Assembly: GCA_049325415.1 (NCBI GenBank)
Contig: JBMOLL010000055.1
Coordinates: 1-12,378, forward strand
From: JBMOLL01 sp049325415
GTDB taxonomy: Bacteria > Bacteroidota > Bacteroidia > Bacteroidales > GCA-2748055
DNA length: 12,378 bases
Reading direction: 5' to 3'
Shown piece by piece: positions 6,364-12,378 of this stretch. The notes beneath the pieces are model-generated. The model saw only the letters and a list, made by a program, of their open reading frames with translations, searched no databases and was not told the origin of the DNA. How positions within the stretch are numbered: the stretch's first letter is position 1; every line of letters begins with the position of its first letter. The translations under genes and the position numbers were made by a program.

Positions 6364-6378
6364 CATCAAATATAAGGA

Positions 6379-6750
6379 ATGTCAGAATCAAGCGATAAAA
6401 CAAAGCAAAATAGAACGGAACTGATTGTTGAGGCAATCAGGGAAAAAAAAGGAAAACAAATAGTAATTATCGATCTTTCCGGTGTTGAAAAAGCGATCTG
6501 CGACACTTTTGTCATTTGTCATGGAGAATCAACCACCCAGGTAGGTGCACTGGCCGACTGGGTGGAAGAGAAGGTAAAGCGTGAAAGCGGGGAAAGACCT
6601 CATCATATCGAAGGACTGCAGAACAGTCAGTGGGTACTTCTGGACTATTTCGATTGTATGGTACATATTTTTCTGGAGGAACAACGTTCATTCTTTAATC
6701 TGGAGGAACTGTGGGCTGATGGAAAAGTGAAACATCTGAAAGACGAATAA
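6379..6750 (+). CDS. rsfS: Ribosomal silencing factor RsfS
   Basis: RsfS (Iojap/YbeB family) binds ribosomal protein L14 (uL14) on the large subunit, blocks joining with the small subunit and so slows translation under starvation. The 123 residues match the family. The domain runs from about residue 13, with IVIIDLSGVEKAICDTFVIC (28-47). Then come GERPHHIEGLQNSQWVLLDY (71-90) and MVHIFLEEQRSFFNLEELWADG (94-115), whose W...LDYxD..VHIF pattern is diagnostic. It is the first gene of a plus-strand operon, preceded by a -7 promoter element and followed 14 bases later by ftsH. Its placement before ftsH is compatible with growth-linked expression of the operon, which is inference. Confidence 0.95.
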   Translation: MSESSDKTKQNRTELIVEAIREKKGKQIVIIDLSGVEKAICDTFVICHGESTTQVGALADWVEEKVKRESGERPHHIEGLQNSQWVLLDYFDCMVHIFLEEQRSFFNLEELWADGKVKHLKDE

Positions 6751-6764
6751 ATAACGAGAAGAAA

Positions 6765-8846
6765 ATGGCAGAGCAAAATAAACAACCCCAGCGGCAGGGT
6801 CCCCTTAAGCCCGATGGGAAACTGAAATTCAATTCATACTGGATCATCGGTCTGATCCTGGTCGGGCTGTTTGCGGTCCCTCTCCTGAGCTCCAATAATC
6901 AGATCAAGGAGATCGACCAGAACAGTTTTAACCAGATGCTGAAAGACGGTGACATCGAAAAGTTAGTAATAGTTAACAAGGAAAGGGTTGAGATCTTCAT
7001 CCGGGAAGACCGGCTTAAAGAACCCAAATACAAGGATATTAGCGAAAATAAAGGGCTTGCGCGGTTGAATCAGAGCATCCCCCAGTATTACTTCACCATT
7101 ATTTCGCAGGAGATATTCATCCAGGATTTCAATAAAATAATCAGTGAGCTACCGGTTGATCAGCGACCTTCCTATTCAACAGTCATAAAAAAGAGTTACC
7201 TGGGAGAGATCCTGATGTGGGGGTTGCTTTTCCTCCTGATGATCGGAGTGTGGATGTTCATGCTTCGACGCATGGGCGGAGGAGCCGGTGGTGGACCCAA
7301 CAATATCTTCAGTGTCGGAAAGTCGAGGGCACAGATCTTTGATAAGGATACCAATGTCAAGGTTGATTTCAGCGATGTTGCAGGCCTTGAAGAAGCGAAG
7401 ATTGAGATCAGGGAGATCGTGGAATTCCTGAAAAACCCGAAGAAATACACCGATCTGGGTGGAAAGATCCCCAAAGGCGCCCTGCTCGTAGGCCCTCCGG
7501 GAACGGGGAAAACACTTCTTGCCAAAGCGGTTGCAGGTGAAGCACATGTTCCGTTCTTTTCCATGTCGGGTTCCGATTTCGTGGAAATGTTCGTCGGCGT
7601 GGGTGCTTCAAGGGTCAGGGACCTTTTCAAGCAGGCCAAGGAGAAAGCGCCATGTATCGTTTTTATCGATGAAATTGATGCCGTCGGTCGTGCCCGGGGC
7701 AGGAACCCGAATTTTGGAGCCAACGACGAGAGAGAAAATACGCTGAACCAGTTGCTTACCGAAATGGACGGTTTCAGCTCAAACAGCGGGGTGATCATCC
7801 TTGCTGCCACCAACCGGGCCGACGTGCTCGATAAAGCACTGCTCCGCGCCGGTCGGTTCGACCGTCAGATCCATGTGGAACTTCCCGATCTGAACGAACG
7901 GAAAGAGATCTTTAAGGTACATCTTAAACCCATCAAGATCGACAAAAGTGTAGACGTAGAATTTCTTGGCAAGCAGACCCCTGGATTTTCCGGTGCCGAT
8001 ATTGCCAATGTCTGCAACGAAGCTGCACTGATCGCAGCCAGGAAGGACAAAAAATCGGTGGAGAAACAGGATTTTCTTGATGCCGTGGACCGCATCATCG
8101 GCGGACTGGAAAAGAAGAACAAGATTATCAAGAAAGACGAAAAGAGAACCATCGCCTACCACGAAGCCGGTCATGCCACGATATCCTGGCTGCTTGAATA
8201 CGCTAATCCGCTTGTAAAGGTAACCATCATCCCGAGAGGACGTGCCCTGGGTGCTGCCTGGTACCTGCCGGAAGAACGGCAGATCACCACAACCGAGCAG
8301 CTTTACGATGAGATGTGTGCAACGCTTGGCGGACGTGCTGCCGAAGAAATAATCTTCAGTAAAGTGTCGACGGGAGCTCTGAACGACCTTGAACGTGTAA
8401 CAAAACAGGCCTATGCCATGATCTCTTTTTTCGGCATGAGCGAAAAGATCGGAAACAGGAGTTACTACGATTCATCCGGTCAGGGAGAATTTGCCTTCAG
8501 TAAGCCTTACAGTGAGAAAACGGCCGAAATGATCGACGATGAGGTCAAGCTTATCATTGATCAGCAGTATGAGAAAGCTAAAAAGATCCTGAAAGATAAC
8601 CTGGACGGCTTGCACAAACTGGCCACACAACTGCTGGAAAGGGAAGTTATCTTCAGCGACGACCTGGAAAAGATCTTTGGACAACGACCCTGGTCGGTCG
8701 AAGAAGATAAAGCACTTCCTGCCGCTGTGCCGGAAAAGAAAAAAAGTACCAGAACCAGGACAACAAAAGCATCAACGCCTGATTCCGAAGCGAAAAAGAA
8801 ACCCGCAGGAAAAAAGAAGACAACGCCACCAAGCGCCCAGGAATGA
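6765..8846 (+). CDS. ftsH: ATP-dependent zinc metalloprotease FtsH
   Basis: FtsH is a hexameric inner-membrane AAA+ protease that extracts and degrades membrane proteins and some soluble regulators. In the 693 residues, TM1 is at about 25-41 and TM2 at about 148-167, with a roughly 105-residue periplasmic domain between. Next come the Walker A GPPGTGKT (243-250), pore loop FVGVG (276-280) and Walker B IVFIDEID (298-305). The second region of homology (about 349-368) has arginine fingers R364 and R367. The zinc site is HEAGH (466-470), with a third ligand probably D541. All catalytic residues are intact. Residues about 655-693 form a lysine/threonine-rich disordered tail. The ATG at 6765 follows a purine-rich GAGAAGAA. 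The stop overlaps the next gene by four bases (ATGA). Confidence 0.98.
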   Translation: MAEQNKQPQRQGPLKPDGKLKFNSYWIIGLILVGLFAVPLLSSNNQIKEIDQNSFNQMLKDGDIEKLVIVNKERVEIFIREDRLKEPKYKDISENKGLARLNQSIPQYYFTIISQEIFIQDFNKIISELPVDQRPSYSTVIKKSYLGEILMWGLLFLLMIGVWMFMLRRMGGGAGGGPNNIFSVGKSRAQIFDKDTNVKVDFSDVAGLEEAKIEIREIVEFLKNPKKYTDLGGKIPKGALLVGPPGTGKTLLAKAVAGEAHVPFFSMSGSDFVEMFVGVGASRVRDLFKQAKEKAPCIVFIDEIDAVGRARGRNPNFGANDERENTLNQLLTEMDGFSSNSGVIILAATNRADVLDKALLRAGRFDRQIHVELPDLNERKEIFKVHLKPIKIDKSVDVEFLGKQTPGFSGADIANVCNEAALIAARKDKKSVEKQDFLDAVDRIIGGLEKKNKIIKKDEKRTIAYHEAGHATISWLLEYANPLVKVTIIPRGRALGAAWYLPEERQITTTEQLYDEMCATLGGRAAEEIIFSKVSTGALNDLERVTKQAYAMISFFGMSEKIGNRSYYDSSGQGEFAFSKPYSEKTAEMIDDEVKLIIDQQYEKAKKILKDNLDGLHKLATQLLEREVIFSDDLEKIFGQRPWSVEEDKALPAAVPEKKKSTRTRTTKASTPDSEAKKKPAGKKKTTPPSAQE

Positions 8847-9049
8847 ACGAGGAACTGGTTTGCGTATATATTACCGGTAAGGATTACCTCTCTACACTAC
8901 TGAGGCAGATCCTTACTGATAATGACATAGAGTCCTATGCCATCAATAAGCAGGATTCTTCTTATCAGTTTGGCGATATTGAAGTATATGTACACAGGGA
9001 TGATGTGATCAGGGCCAAGAGGATCATCGCGGAATTTGAGGCAACGTGA
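8843..9049 (+). CDS. DUF2007-like small protein
   Basis: This is a 68-residue cytosolic protein without signal peptide or membrane segment. It resembles the DUF2007 family (sometimes called putative signal-transducing protein). The pattern is an opening strand LVCVYITGKDYLSTLLRQIL, then a helix, a loop with NDIESYAIN, then IEVYVHRDDVIRAKRIIAEF, a beta-alpha-beta arrangement typical of that domain. The molecular role is not known. The ATG overlaps the ftsH stop as ATGA. The stop overlaps the cdsA GTG as GTGA. It is therefore tightly coupled between a membrane protease and a lipid enzyme, which suggests a role at the membrane-quality or phospholipid level, but this is inference only. Confidence 0.8.
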   Translation: MNEELVCVYITGKDYLSTLLRQILTDNDIESYAINKQDSSYQFGDIEVYVHRDDVIRAKRIIAEFEAT

Positions 9050-9852
9050 AGGAATTATTAACCCGTACACTGGCCGGAGCCGTCTTTGCCGGAATCGTAG
9101 TCGCTTCGACAATACTAAGCGAATATTCTTTCCTTGCCTTGCTGCTGCTTGTTCAGTTTCTTGCCTTCAGTGAATTCCGAAGGATCTCCTCCCTCGATAT
9201 GAAAACGCTCTGGATCATCATTGCCGCGAGCTCCGGGCTCATTCTAACAGCTGTTTTTTTTGTCGCCGGACGAATCCTCAGCCACGAATGGCTGGTGCTC
9301 ATTCCCTTGCTCATCCTGCTTGTTTTTATAGCTGCACTTTTCAGCAAGGGACAGGGAATGACTGAATTACTGGGCAAAAGTCTGCTCCCCCTTTTCTGGA
9401 TCAGTCTGCCGCTCACAGTATTTTTGCTTTCAGGGTGGATTGACGAAAATGACTACAACCCGTTTTTTCCCCTGGCCATTATCGTACTGATCTGGATTTT
9501 CGACACCACAGCCTACCTTACAGGCATGCTCACCGGCCGGCATAAGATGTTCCCCAGTCTGTCGCCGAAAAAAAGCTGGGAAGGTTTTGCAGGAGGCCTG
9601 GTCCTTACTTCCGTAATTGCTGCATTTGCCGGCCCCCTTACCTCTGATCTGAACCACTGGCAATGGGCACTTGCCGGGATTGTCACTGCCGTGACAGCAA
9701 CCCTGGGTGACTTTGCCGAATCGCGGTTTAAAAGGGAGTATGGTGTAAAAGACAGCGGAGCTGTAATTCCCGGTCACGGAGGCATCCTCGACCGTTTTGA
9801 TTCTCTGTTCTTCACCGCCCCTGCCCTCTACGCACTGTTCCTCCTTTTTTAA
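9046..9852 (+). CDS. cdsA: Phosphatidate cytidylyltransferase (CDP-diglyceride synthase)
   Basis: CdsA makes CDP-diacylglycerol from phosphatidic acid and CTP in the inner membrane, the branch point for phospholipid synthesis. The 268 residues contain many hydrophobic segments, roughly 8-24, 27-42, 54-75, 82-99, 110-130, 141-160, 182-200 and 207-222. The complete C-terminal signature spans 226-250: SRFKREYGVKD followed by GHGGILDR. SPKKSWEGFAGG (173-184) is the other family motif. The start is GTG at 9046, overlapping the DUF2007 stop by three bases. No ATG occurs before residue 52, inside a membrane segment region, so GTG is the credible start. psd follows after 10 bases and uses the same pathway: CDP-diacylglycerol to phosphatidylserine to phosphatidylethanolamine. 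Confidence 0.96.
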   Translation: MKELLTRTLAGAVFAGIVVASTILSEYSFLALLLLVQFLAFSEFRRISSLDMKTLWIIIAASSGLILTAVFFVAGRILSHEWLVLIPLLILLVFIAALFSKGQGMTELLGKSLLPLFWISLPLTVFLLSGWIDENDYNPFFPLAIIVLIWIFDTTAYLTGMLTGRHKMFPSLSPKKSWEGFAGGLVLTSVIAAFAGPLTSDLNHWQWALAGIVTAVTATLGDFAESRFKREYGVKDSGAVIPGHGGILDRFDSLFFTAPALYALFLLF

Positions 9853-9862
9853 TTCCAGAGAA

Positions 9863-10522
9863 ATGAAAATCCTTCACCCGGCTGGCAAAAAAATCCTCTT
9901 CTATACCCTGATACTATTACTGACCATCAATACATTGTCGGTACTGTTCTTTAAAAAACCCCTGATTTATCTGCCTGTTCTTATTGCTTCGCTGATACCT
10001 GCCGTCCTTGTATTCAGGTTTTTCAGAGTTCCGAGAAGAACCTTTTTACAGGAAGAGGGTACGGTGGTTGCCCCGGCCGACGGAAAAATTGTCGTTATCG
10101 AACGTACCTTCGAAGAGGAGTTTTTCGGAAAGGAAATGATCCAGGTATCCATTTTCATGAGTATACACAACGTTCATATCAACTGGTTCCCCTTCAGGGG
10201 GAAAGTCACGTATTTCCGTTATCATCCCGGCAAGTACCTGCTTGCAAGGCATCCGAAATCATCCAGACTGAATGAACATACCTCCATCGTCATTTCCGGC
10301 GGGAACCAGTCGGTGCTGGTACGGCAGATTGCCGGTTACGTGGCCAGGAGGATCCTCACCTTTACAAGGGAGGGAGATGAAGCGCTTTACGGCAGGGAGA
10401 TGGGCTTCATCCGCTTTGGATCCAGGCTCGACCTCTTTCTTCCAACCGATGCAGAAATCCTGGTTGTTCCCGGTCAGCGGGTAAGCGGAGGGGTGAGCCG
10501 TATTGCCCTTTTGAAAAAATAA
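9863..10522 (+). CDS. psd: Phosphatidylserine decarboxylase proenzyme
   Basis: Psd converts phosphatidylserine to phosphatidylethanolamine, the final step of that branch, using a pyruvoyl cofactor made by self-cleavage. At 219 residues this is the short form. Two hydrophobic segments lie at about 11-28 and 35-52. APADG (70-74) and SIHNVHINW (100-108) are typical. The self-cleavage site is FGS (185-187), predicted to split between G186 and S187 into alpha and beta chains. The ATG at 9863 is 10 bases after the cdsA stop. A longer frame from 9797 would run inside cdsA and is unlikely. No phosphatidylserine synthase (pssA) is next to it; the operon appears to end here. A T-rich stretch follows but no clean terminator was seen. 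Confidence 0.94.
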   Translation: MKILHPAGKKILFYTLILLLTINTLSVLFFKKPLIYLPVLIASLIPAVLVFRFFRVPRRTFLQEEGTVVAPADGKIVVIERTFEEEFFGKEMIQVSIFMSIHNVHINWFPFRGKVTYFRYHPGKYLLARHPKSSRLNEHTSIVISGGNQSVLVRQIAGYVARRILTFTREGDEALYGREMGFIRFGSRLDLFLPTDAEILVVPGQRVSGGVSRIALLKK

Positions 10523-10604
10523 AGACCTTTTTATCTTTTTTTAACAGGGGATTAACACCCGTTCAGCCAACTTTATCCTATCTTGCGCTAAACGTTAAAA
10601 TCAC

Positions 10605-10847
10605 ATGATCATGAAAAAATTCGTAGCCATATGTGCACTGGTCCTTTTCACCGGATCCATTGCATTCAGTGCAACTTCTGCAGTTTCTAACGCTAAGTCA
10701 CAGTACTCGGTAAGCGTGCAGGAACCGAAGAAAAAAGAAACCAAAAAAACAACAGAAACCAAGCCGGAGGCAACAAAGGAAAAAAGTTGTGAAACTTCCA
10801 CCACCTCAGGCTGCTGCAAATCATCCTGCGAGGATAAAAAGAAATAA
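10605..10847 (+). CDS. Small exported protein with lysine-rich middle and Cys-rich tail
   Basis: This protein has up to 80 residues. The likelier start is the second ATG at 10611 (MKKF), giving 78, because it puts the basic residues directly before a hydrophobic core. A signal peptide is evident (KKFVAICALVLFTGSIAF), with a probable cut near the Ala residues around 23-26. The rest is low-complexity and lysine/threonine/glutamate-rich (about 41-60). It ends in a short tail holding four cysteines (positions 62, 70, 71 and 75 of the long form, pattern C-x7-CC-x3-C). I do not recognise a family. The tail could bind metal or form disulfides after export; this is inference. No lipobox is present: the one early cysteine lies too near the start of the signal. 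The gene stands alone, with its own terminator at 10884-10915. Confidence 0.65.
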   Translation: MIMKKFVAICALVLFTGSIAFSATSAVSNAKSQYSVSVQEPKKKETKKTTETKPEATKEKSCETSTTSGCCKSSCEDKKK

Positions 10848-10883
10848 GTAGGTCCGTTTCATTTAGATTGTGAGTTTTTGCAG

Positions 10884-10915
10884 GACTGTCCTTTTCGGAG
10901 GACAGTCTTTTTTTT
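10884..10915 (+). terminator. Intrinsic terminator after the Cys-tail gene
   Basis: GACTGTCC (10884-10891) pairs perfectly with GGACAGTC (10900-10907), plus an extra T-A pair inside. The loop is 6 bases and eight T residues follow (10908-10915). It is a textbook plus-strand Rho-independent terminator. Confidence 0.93.
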
Positions 10916-10959
10916 GTTTCCTCCCCTGATTTATCTCCCTCACTTAGGCCGGATCTTTT

Positions 10960-10967
10960 TATCTTTG
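10960..10967 (+). promoter_or_regulatory. Bacteroidota -7 promoter element for the flavodiiron gene
   Basis: TATCTTTG matches TAnnTTTG exactly and ends 21 bases before the ATG at 10989. It lies downstream of the preceding terminator, so the flavodiiron gene has its own promoter. No clear -33 TTTG or regulator-binding dyad is visible. Confidence 0.55.
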
Positions 10968-10988
10968 TGTACTAAAAAAAATATTTGA

Positions 10989-12194
10989 ATGAAAGCTCAT
11001 CCCAAAACAATGATTTCCGAAGATGTAAGCTGGGTCGGAGTGCTGGACCGTGAAATTTTGACCTTTGATATCGTCATGGAAACCAAGTATGGCACCACCT
11101 ATAATTCCTACTTTATCAATGCCGAACGTAAAGCCGTCGTTGAGACCGTCAAAGCTTCATTCTGGAGTGAATACCTGGAGAAGCTCAGAACGCTGACTGA
11201 TCCCTCTGAAATCGAATACATTATCTGCAATCATACCGAACCCGATCATTCCGGTTCCGTAGGTTACCTCCTGGAACTTGCGCCAGACGCAACGGTGGTG
11301 GGAAGTGGCCAGGCGCTGAATTATCTGGCCGAGATGATTGAAAAGCCTTTCAAAACATTGAAAGTGAAAGACGGTGACATCATTGATCTCGGAAACAAGC
11401 ACCTCCGGGTAATCGGTGCGCCAAACCTGCACTGGCCCGACAGCATTTACACCTACCTGGAAGAAGACCGGATTCTTTTTACCTGCGACTCCTTTGGTGC
11501 TCATTACGCAGATGAACGGGTTTTTGATGACCTCTCGGATAATTACGACGAAGCCTTCACCTATTATTTTGATGTGATCCTGAAGCCCTACAGCAAGTTC
11601 ATGCTTAAGGCCATTGAAAAGATCCGGCCGCTCGATATCCACATTCTCTGTCCCGGACACGGGCCGGTACTGCGGTCGACCTGGAAGCAAAGAATGGAGG
11701 AAACGGCCAGGCTTGCTTCGGAATACCTCGAAGAAACCGAGAAAAGGAACCGCGTACTTGTGGCCTATATTTCCGCTTACGGATATACCAAAGAGATGGC
11801 TCAGAAAATTGCTGAAGGGATACTTCAGGCCGGCAATATAGAAGTGGACCTGGTAGACATCGAAAAAATGCTTCTTGGCGATCTTGAAGAAAAGCTGGTC
11901 AGGGCTGATGCCCTTCTGATCGGATCTCCCACCATCAACCAGAATACACTTTTGCCCGTCTACCGGTTGTTTTCGGTGATGAACCCTATCAGGGATAAAG
12001 GAAAGCCCGCAGCAGCGTTCGGCTCATACGGCTGGAGCGGGGAGGCGGTAAAGATGATTGAGGATCATCTCCGCAATCTGAAATTCAATGTAATGGAAGG
12101 ACTGACCAGTAAGTTCTATCCCGGTGGAGAAAAAGCCGTTTTATTCACCGATTTCGGGAAAGATTTCGGGGAACTCGTACTGGCTTCCGAATAA
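10989..12194 (+). CDS. Flavodiiron protein (FprA/ROO-type oxygen or NO reductase)
   Basis: This 401-residue cytosolic protein has the two-domain layout of class A flavodiiron proteins. An N-terminal metallo-beta-lactamase domain (about 1-250) carries a di-iron site. A C-terminal flavodoxin domain (about 256-395) binds FMN. The iron ligands are present: H82, E84, D86 and H87 in HTEPDHSG, H148 in LHWPDS, D167 in CDSFG and H224 in PGHGPV. The FMN loop is SAYGYTKEMA (262-271), with further flavin contacts in SPTINQNTLLP (313-323) and GSYGWSGEA (345-353). These enzymes reduce O2 to water or NO to N2O in anaerobes, usually taking electrons from rubredoxin; no rubredoxin domain or gene is visible here. 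The substrate preference cannot be read from the sequence. It has its own promoter and a hairpin after its stop. Confidence 0.95.
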   Translation: MKAHPKTMISEDVSWVGVLDREILTFDIVMETKYGTTYNSYFINAERKAVVETVKASFWSEYLEKLRTLTDPSEIEYIICNHTEPDHSGSVGYLLELAPDATVVGSGQALNYLAEMIEKPFKTLKVKDGDIIDLGNKHLRVIGAPNLHWPDSIYTYLEEDRILFTCDSFGAHYADERVFDDLSDNYDEAFTYYFDVILKPYSKFMLKAIEKIRPLDIHILCPGHGPVLRSTWKQRMEETARLASEYLEETEKRNRVLVAYISAYGYTKEMAQKIAEGILQAGNIEVDLVDIEKMLLGDLEEKLVRADALLIGSPTINQNTLLPVYRLFSVMNPIRDKGKPAAAFGSYGWSGEAVKMIEDHLRNLKFNVMEGLTSKFYPGGEKAVLFTDFGKDFGELVLASE

Positions 12195-12203
12195 GAAAAG
12201 AAA

Positions 12204-12238
12204 AAGGCCAGACCGGTTTTCAAGCCCGGTCTGGCCTT
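12204..12238. terminator. Terminator hairpin between convergent genes
   Basis: A perfect 13-bp stem (AAGGCCAGACCGG at 12204-12216 with CCGGTCTGGCCTT at 12226-12238) encloses a 9-base loop. The T-rich tail is stronger on the minus strand, because plus-strand A-richness at 12194-12205 gives T-runs there. On the plus strand only a short TTCT follows. It probably ends both the flavodiiron transcript and the incoming minus-strand gene. Confidence 0.85.
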
Positions 12239-12264
12239 CTCAAAGTAGCTGGTAGTTAAAGCCA

Positions 12265-12279
12265 ACGGTTTGGAACCGT
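12265..12279. repeat. Small hairpin at the stop of the minus-strand gene
   Basis: ACGGTT (12265-12270) and AACCGT (12274-12279) form a 6-bp stem with a 3-base loop TGG. It overlaps the stop codon of the incoming gene. No T-run follows, so it is not a terminator by itself. Confidence 0.35.
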
Positions 12280-12378
12280 CAGTCAGCCTTTAACAGACAA
12301 CTTCTTCCCCTGACCACTCCCTCCTCTTCAACGGTCACGATATACATGCCGTACGTCAGTTCATCCAGCGGAACAAGA
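12279..12378 (-). CDS. C-terminus of a T9SS type A sorting-domain protein (rest outside window)
   Basis: The minus strand is open from the window edge to a TGA at 12279-12281. The roughly 33 visible residues include LVPLDELTYGMYIVTVEEEG, then VVRGRSCLLKAD at the end. The GMYIV and final K-containing strand fit the last part of a type A sorting domain, which sends a secreted or surface protein through the type IX secretion system and is then removed. Nothing of the passenger domain is visible, so the protein's role is unknown. The frame reads into the edge without a stop and the terminator at 12204-12238 is oriented to serve it, so the gene is probably intact. Confidence 0.72.
   Translation of the reverse strand, partial: LVPLDELTYGMYIVTVEEEGVVRGRSCLLKAD

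Noticed and set aside
7196..7813. Long minus-strand open frame (205 codons) opposite ftsH
   Set aside because: It is antisense to the highly conserved AAA+ domain of FtsH, a frequent source of spurious open frames.
9797..9862. Longer N-terminus for psd starting inside cdsA
   Set aside because: The added residues are a frame-shifted reading of the cdsA 3' end; ATG 9863 gives a normal short-form Psd.
10605..10847. Lipoprotein interpretation of the small Cys-tail protein
   Set aside because: The early cysteine follows only a few residues after the basic start, too short for a lipoprotein signal, and no lipobox pattern precedes it.
1..12378. CRISPR array, insertion sequence, tRNA/rRNA gene, defence or biosynthetic island
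   Set aside because: I saw no spaced direct repeats, transposase, terminal inverted repeats or RNA gene, and the gene content is housekeeping with uniform codon style.

Overview
The window is an ordinary, gene-dense stretch of a Bacteroidota chromosome, most likely a Bacteroidales-like anaerobe. Three things point there: two type IX secretion (T9SS) C-terminal sorting domains, repeated promoter elements matching the Bacteroidota -7 consensus TAnnTTTG with no strong Shine-Dalgarno sites, and a flavodiiron oxygen/NO-detoxification protein. The species cannot be named from sequence reading alone.

Layout. 1-360 (+) is the C-terminus of Lon protease, followed by a strong bidirectional terminator (361-391). 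406-678 (-) is a decayed T9SS sorting-domain fragment. 779-1528 (-) is a LytTR-family response regulator with no histidine kinase beside it. 1529-1901 is a non-coding gap holding one notable hairpin. 1902-3826 (+) is coaD overlapping a secreted thioredoxin-fold protein with an altered active site. 3829-4443 (-) is a Nudix hydrolase, divergent from pyrE (4451-5110, +). pyrE overlaps a small SRPBCC-fold gene (5100-5525), which overlaps tail-to-tail with birA (5504-6244, -). 6379-10522 (+) is a tight operon: rsfS, ftsH, a DUF2007-like gene, cdsA and psd. 10605-10847 (+) is a small exported protein with a cysteine-rich tail, ended by its own terminator. 10989-12194 (+) is a flavodiiron protein. 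The window ends inside a minus-strand gene that carries a T9SS sorting domain.

Functional picture. The content is mostly housekeeping: protein quality control (Lon, FtsH), ribosome hibernation (RsfS), phosphatidylethanolamine synthesis (CdsA, Psd), coenzyme A and biotin metabolism (CoaD, BirA) and pyrimidine synthesis (PyrE). The rsfS-ftsH-DUF2007-cdsA-psd run joins membrane-protein turnover and phospholipid synthesis in one transcription unit with start/stop overlaps.

I did not find a convincing undescribed system. The points most worth a second look are the thioredoxin-fold protein lacking a normal CxxC, the small Cys-tailed exported protein, the T9SS remnant beside the orphan regulator, a bulged hairpin upstream of coaD, and a probably leaderless pyrE.
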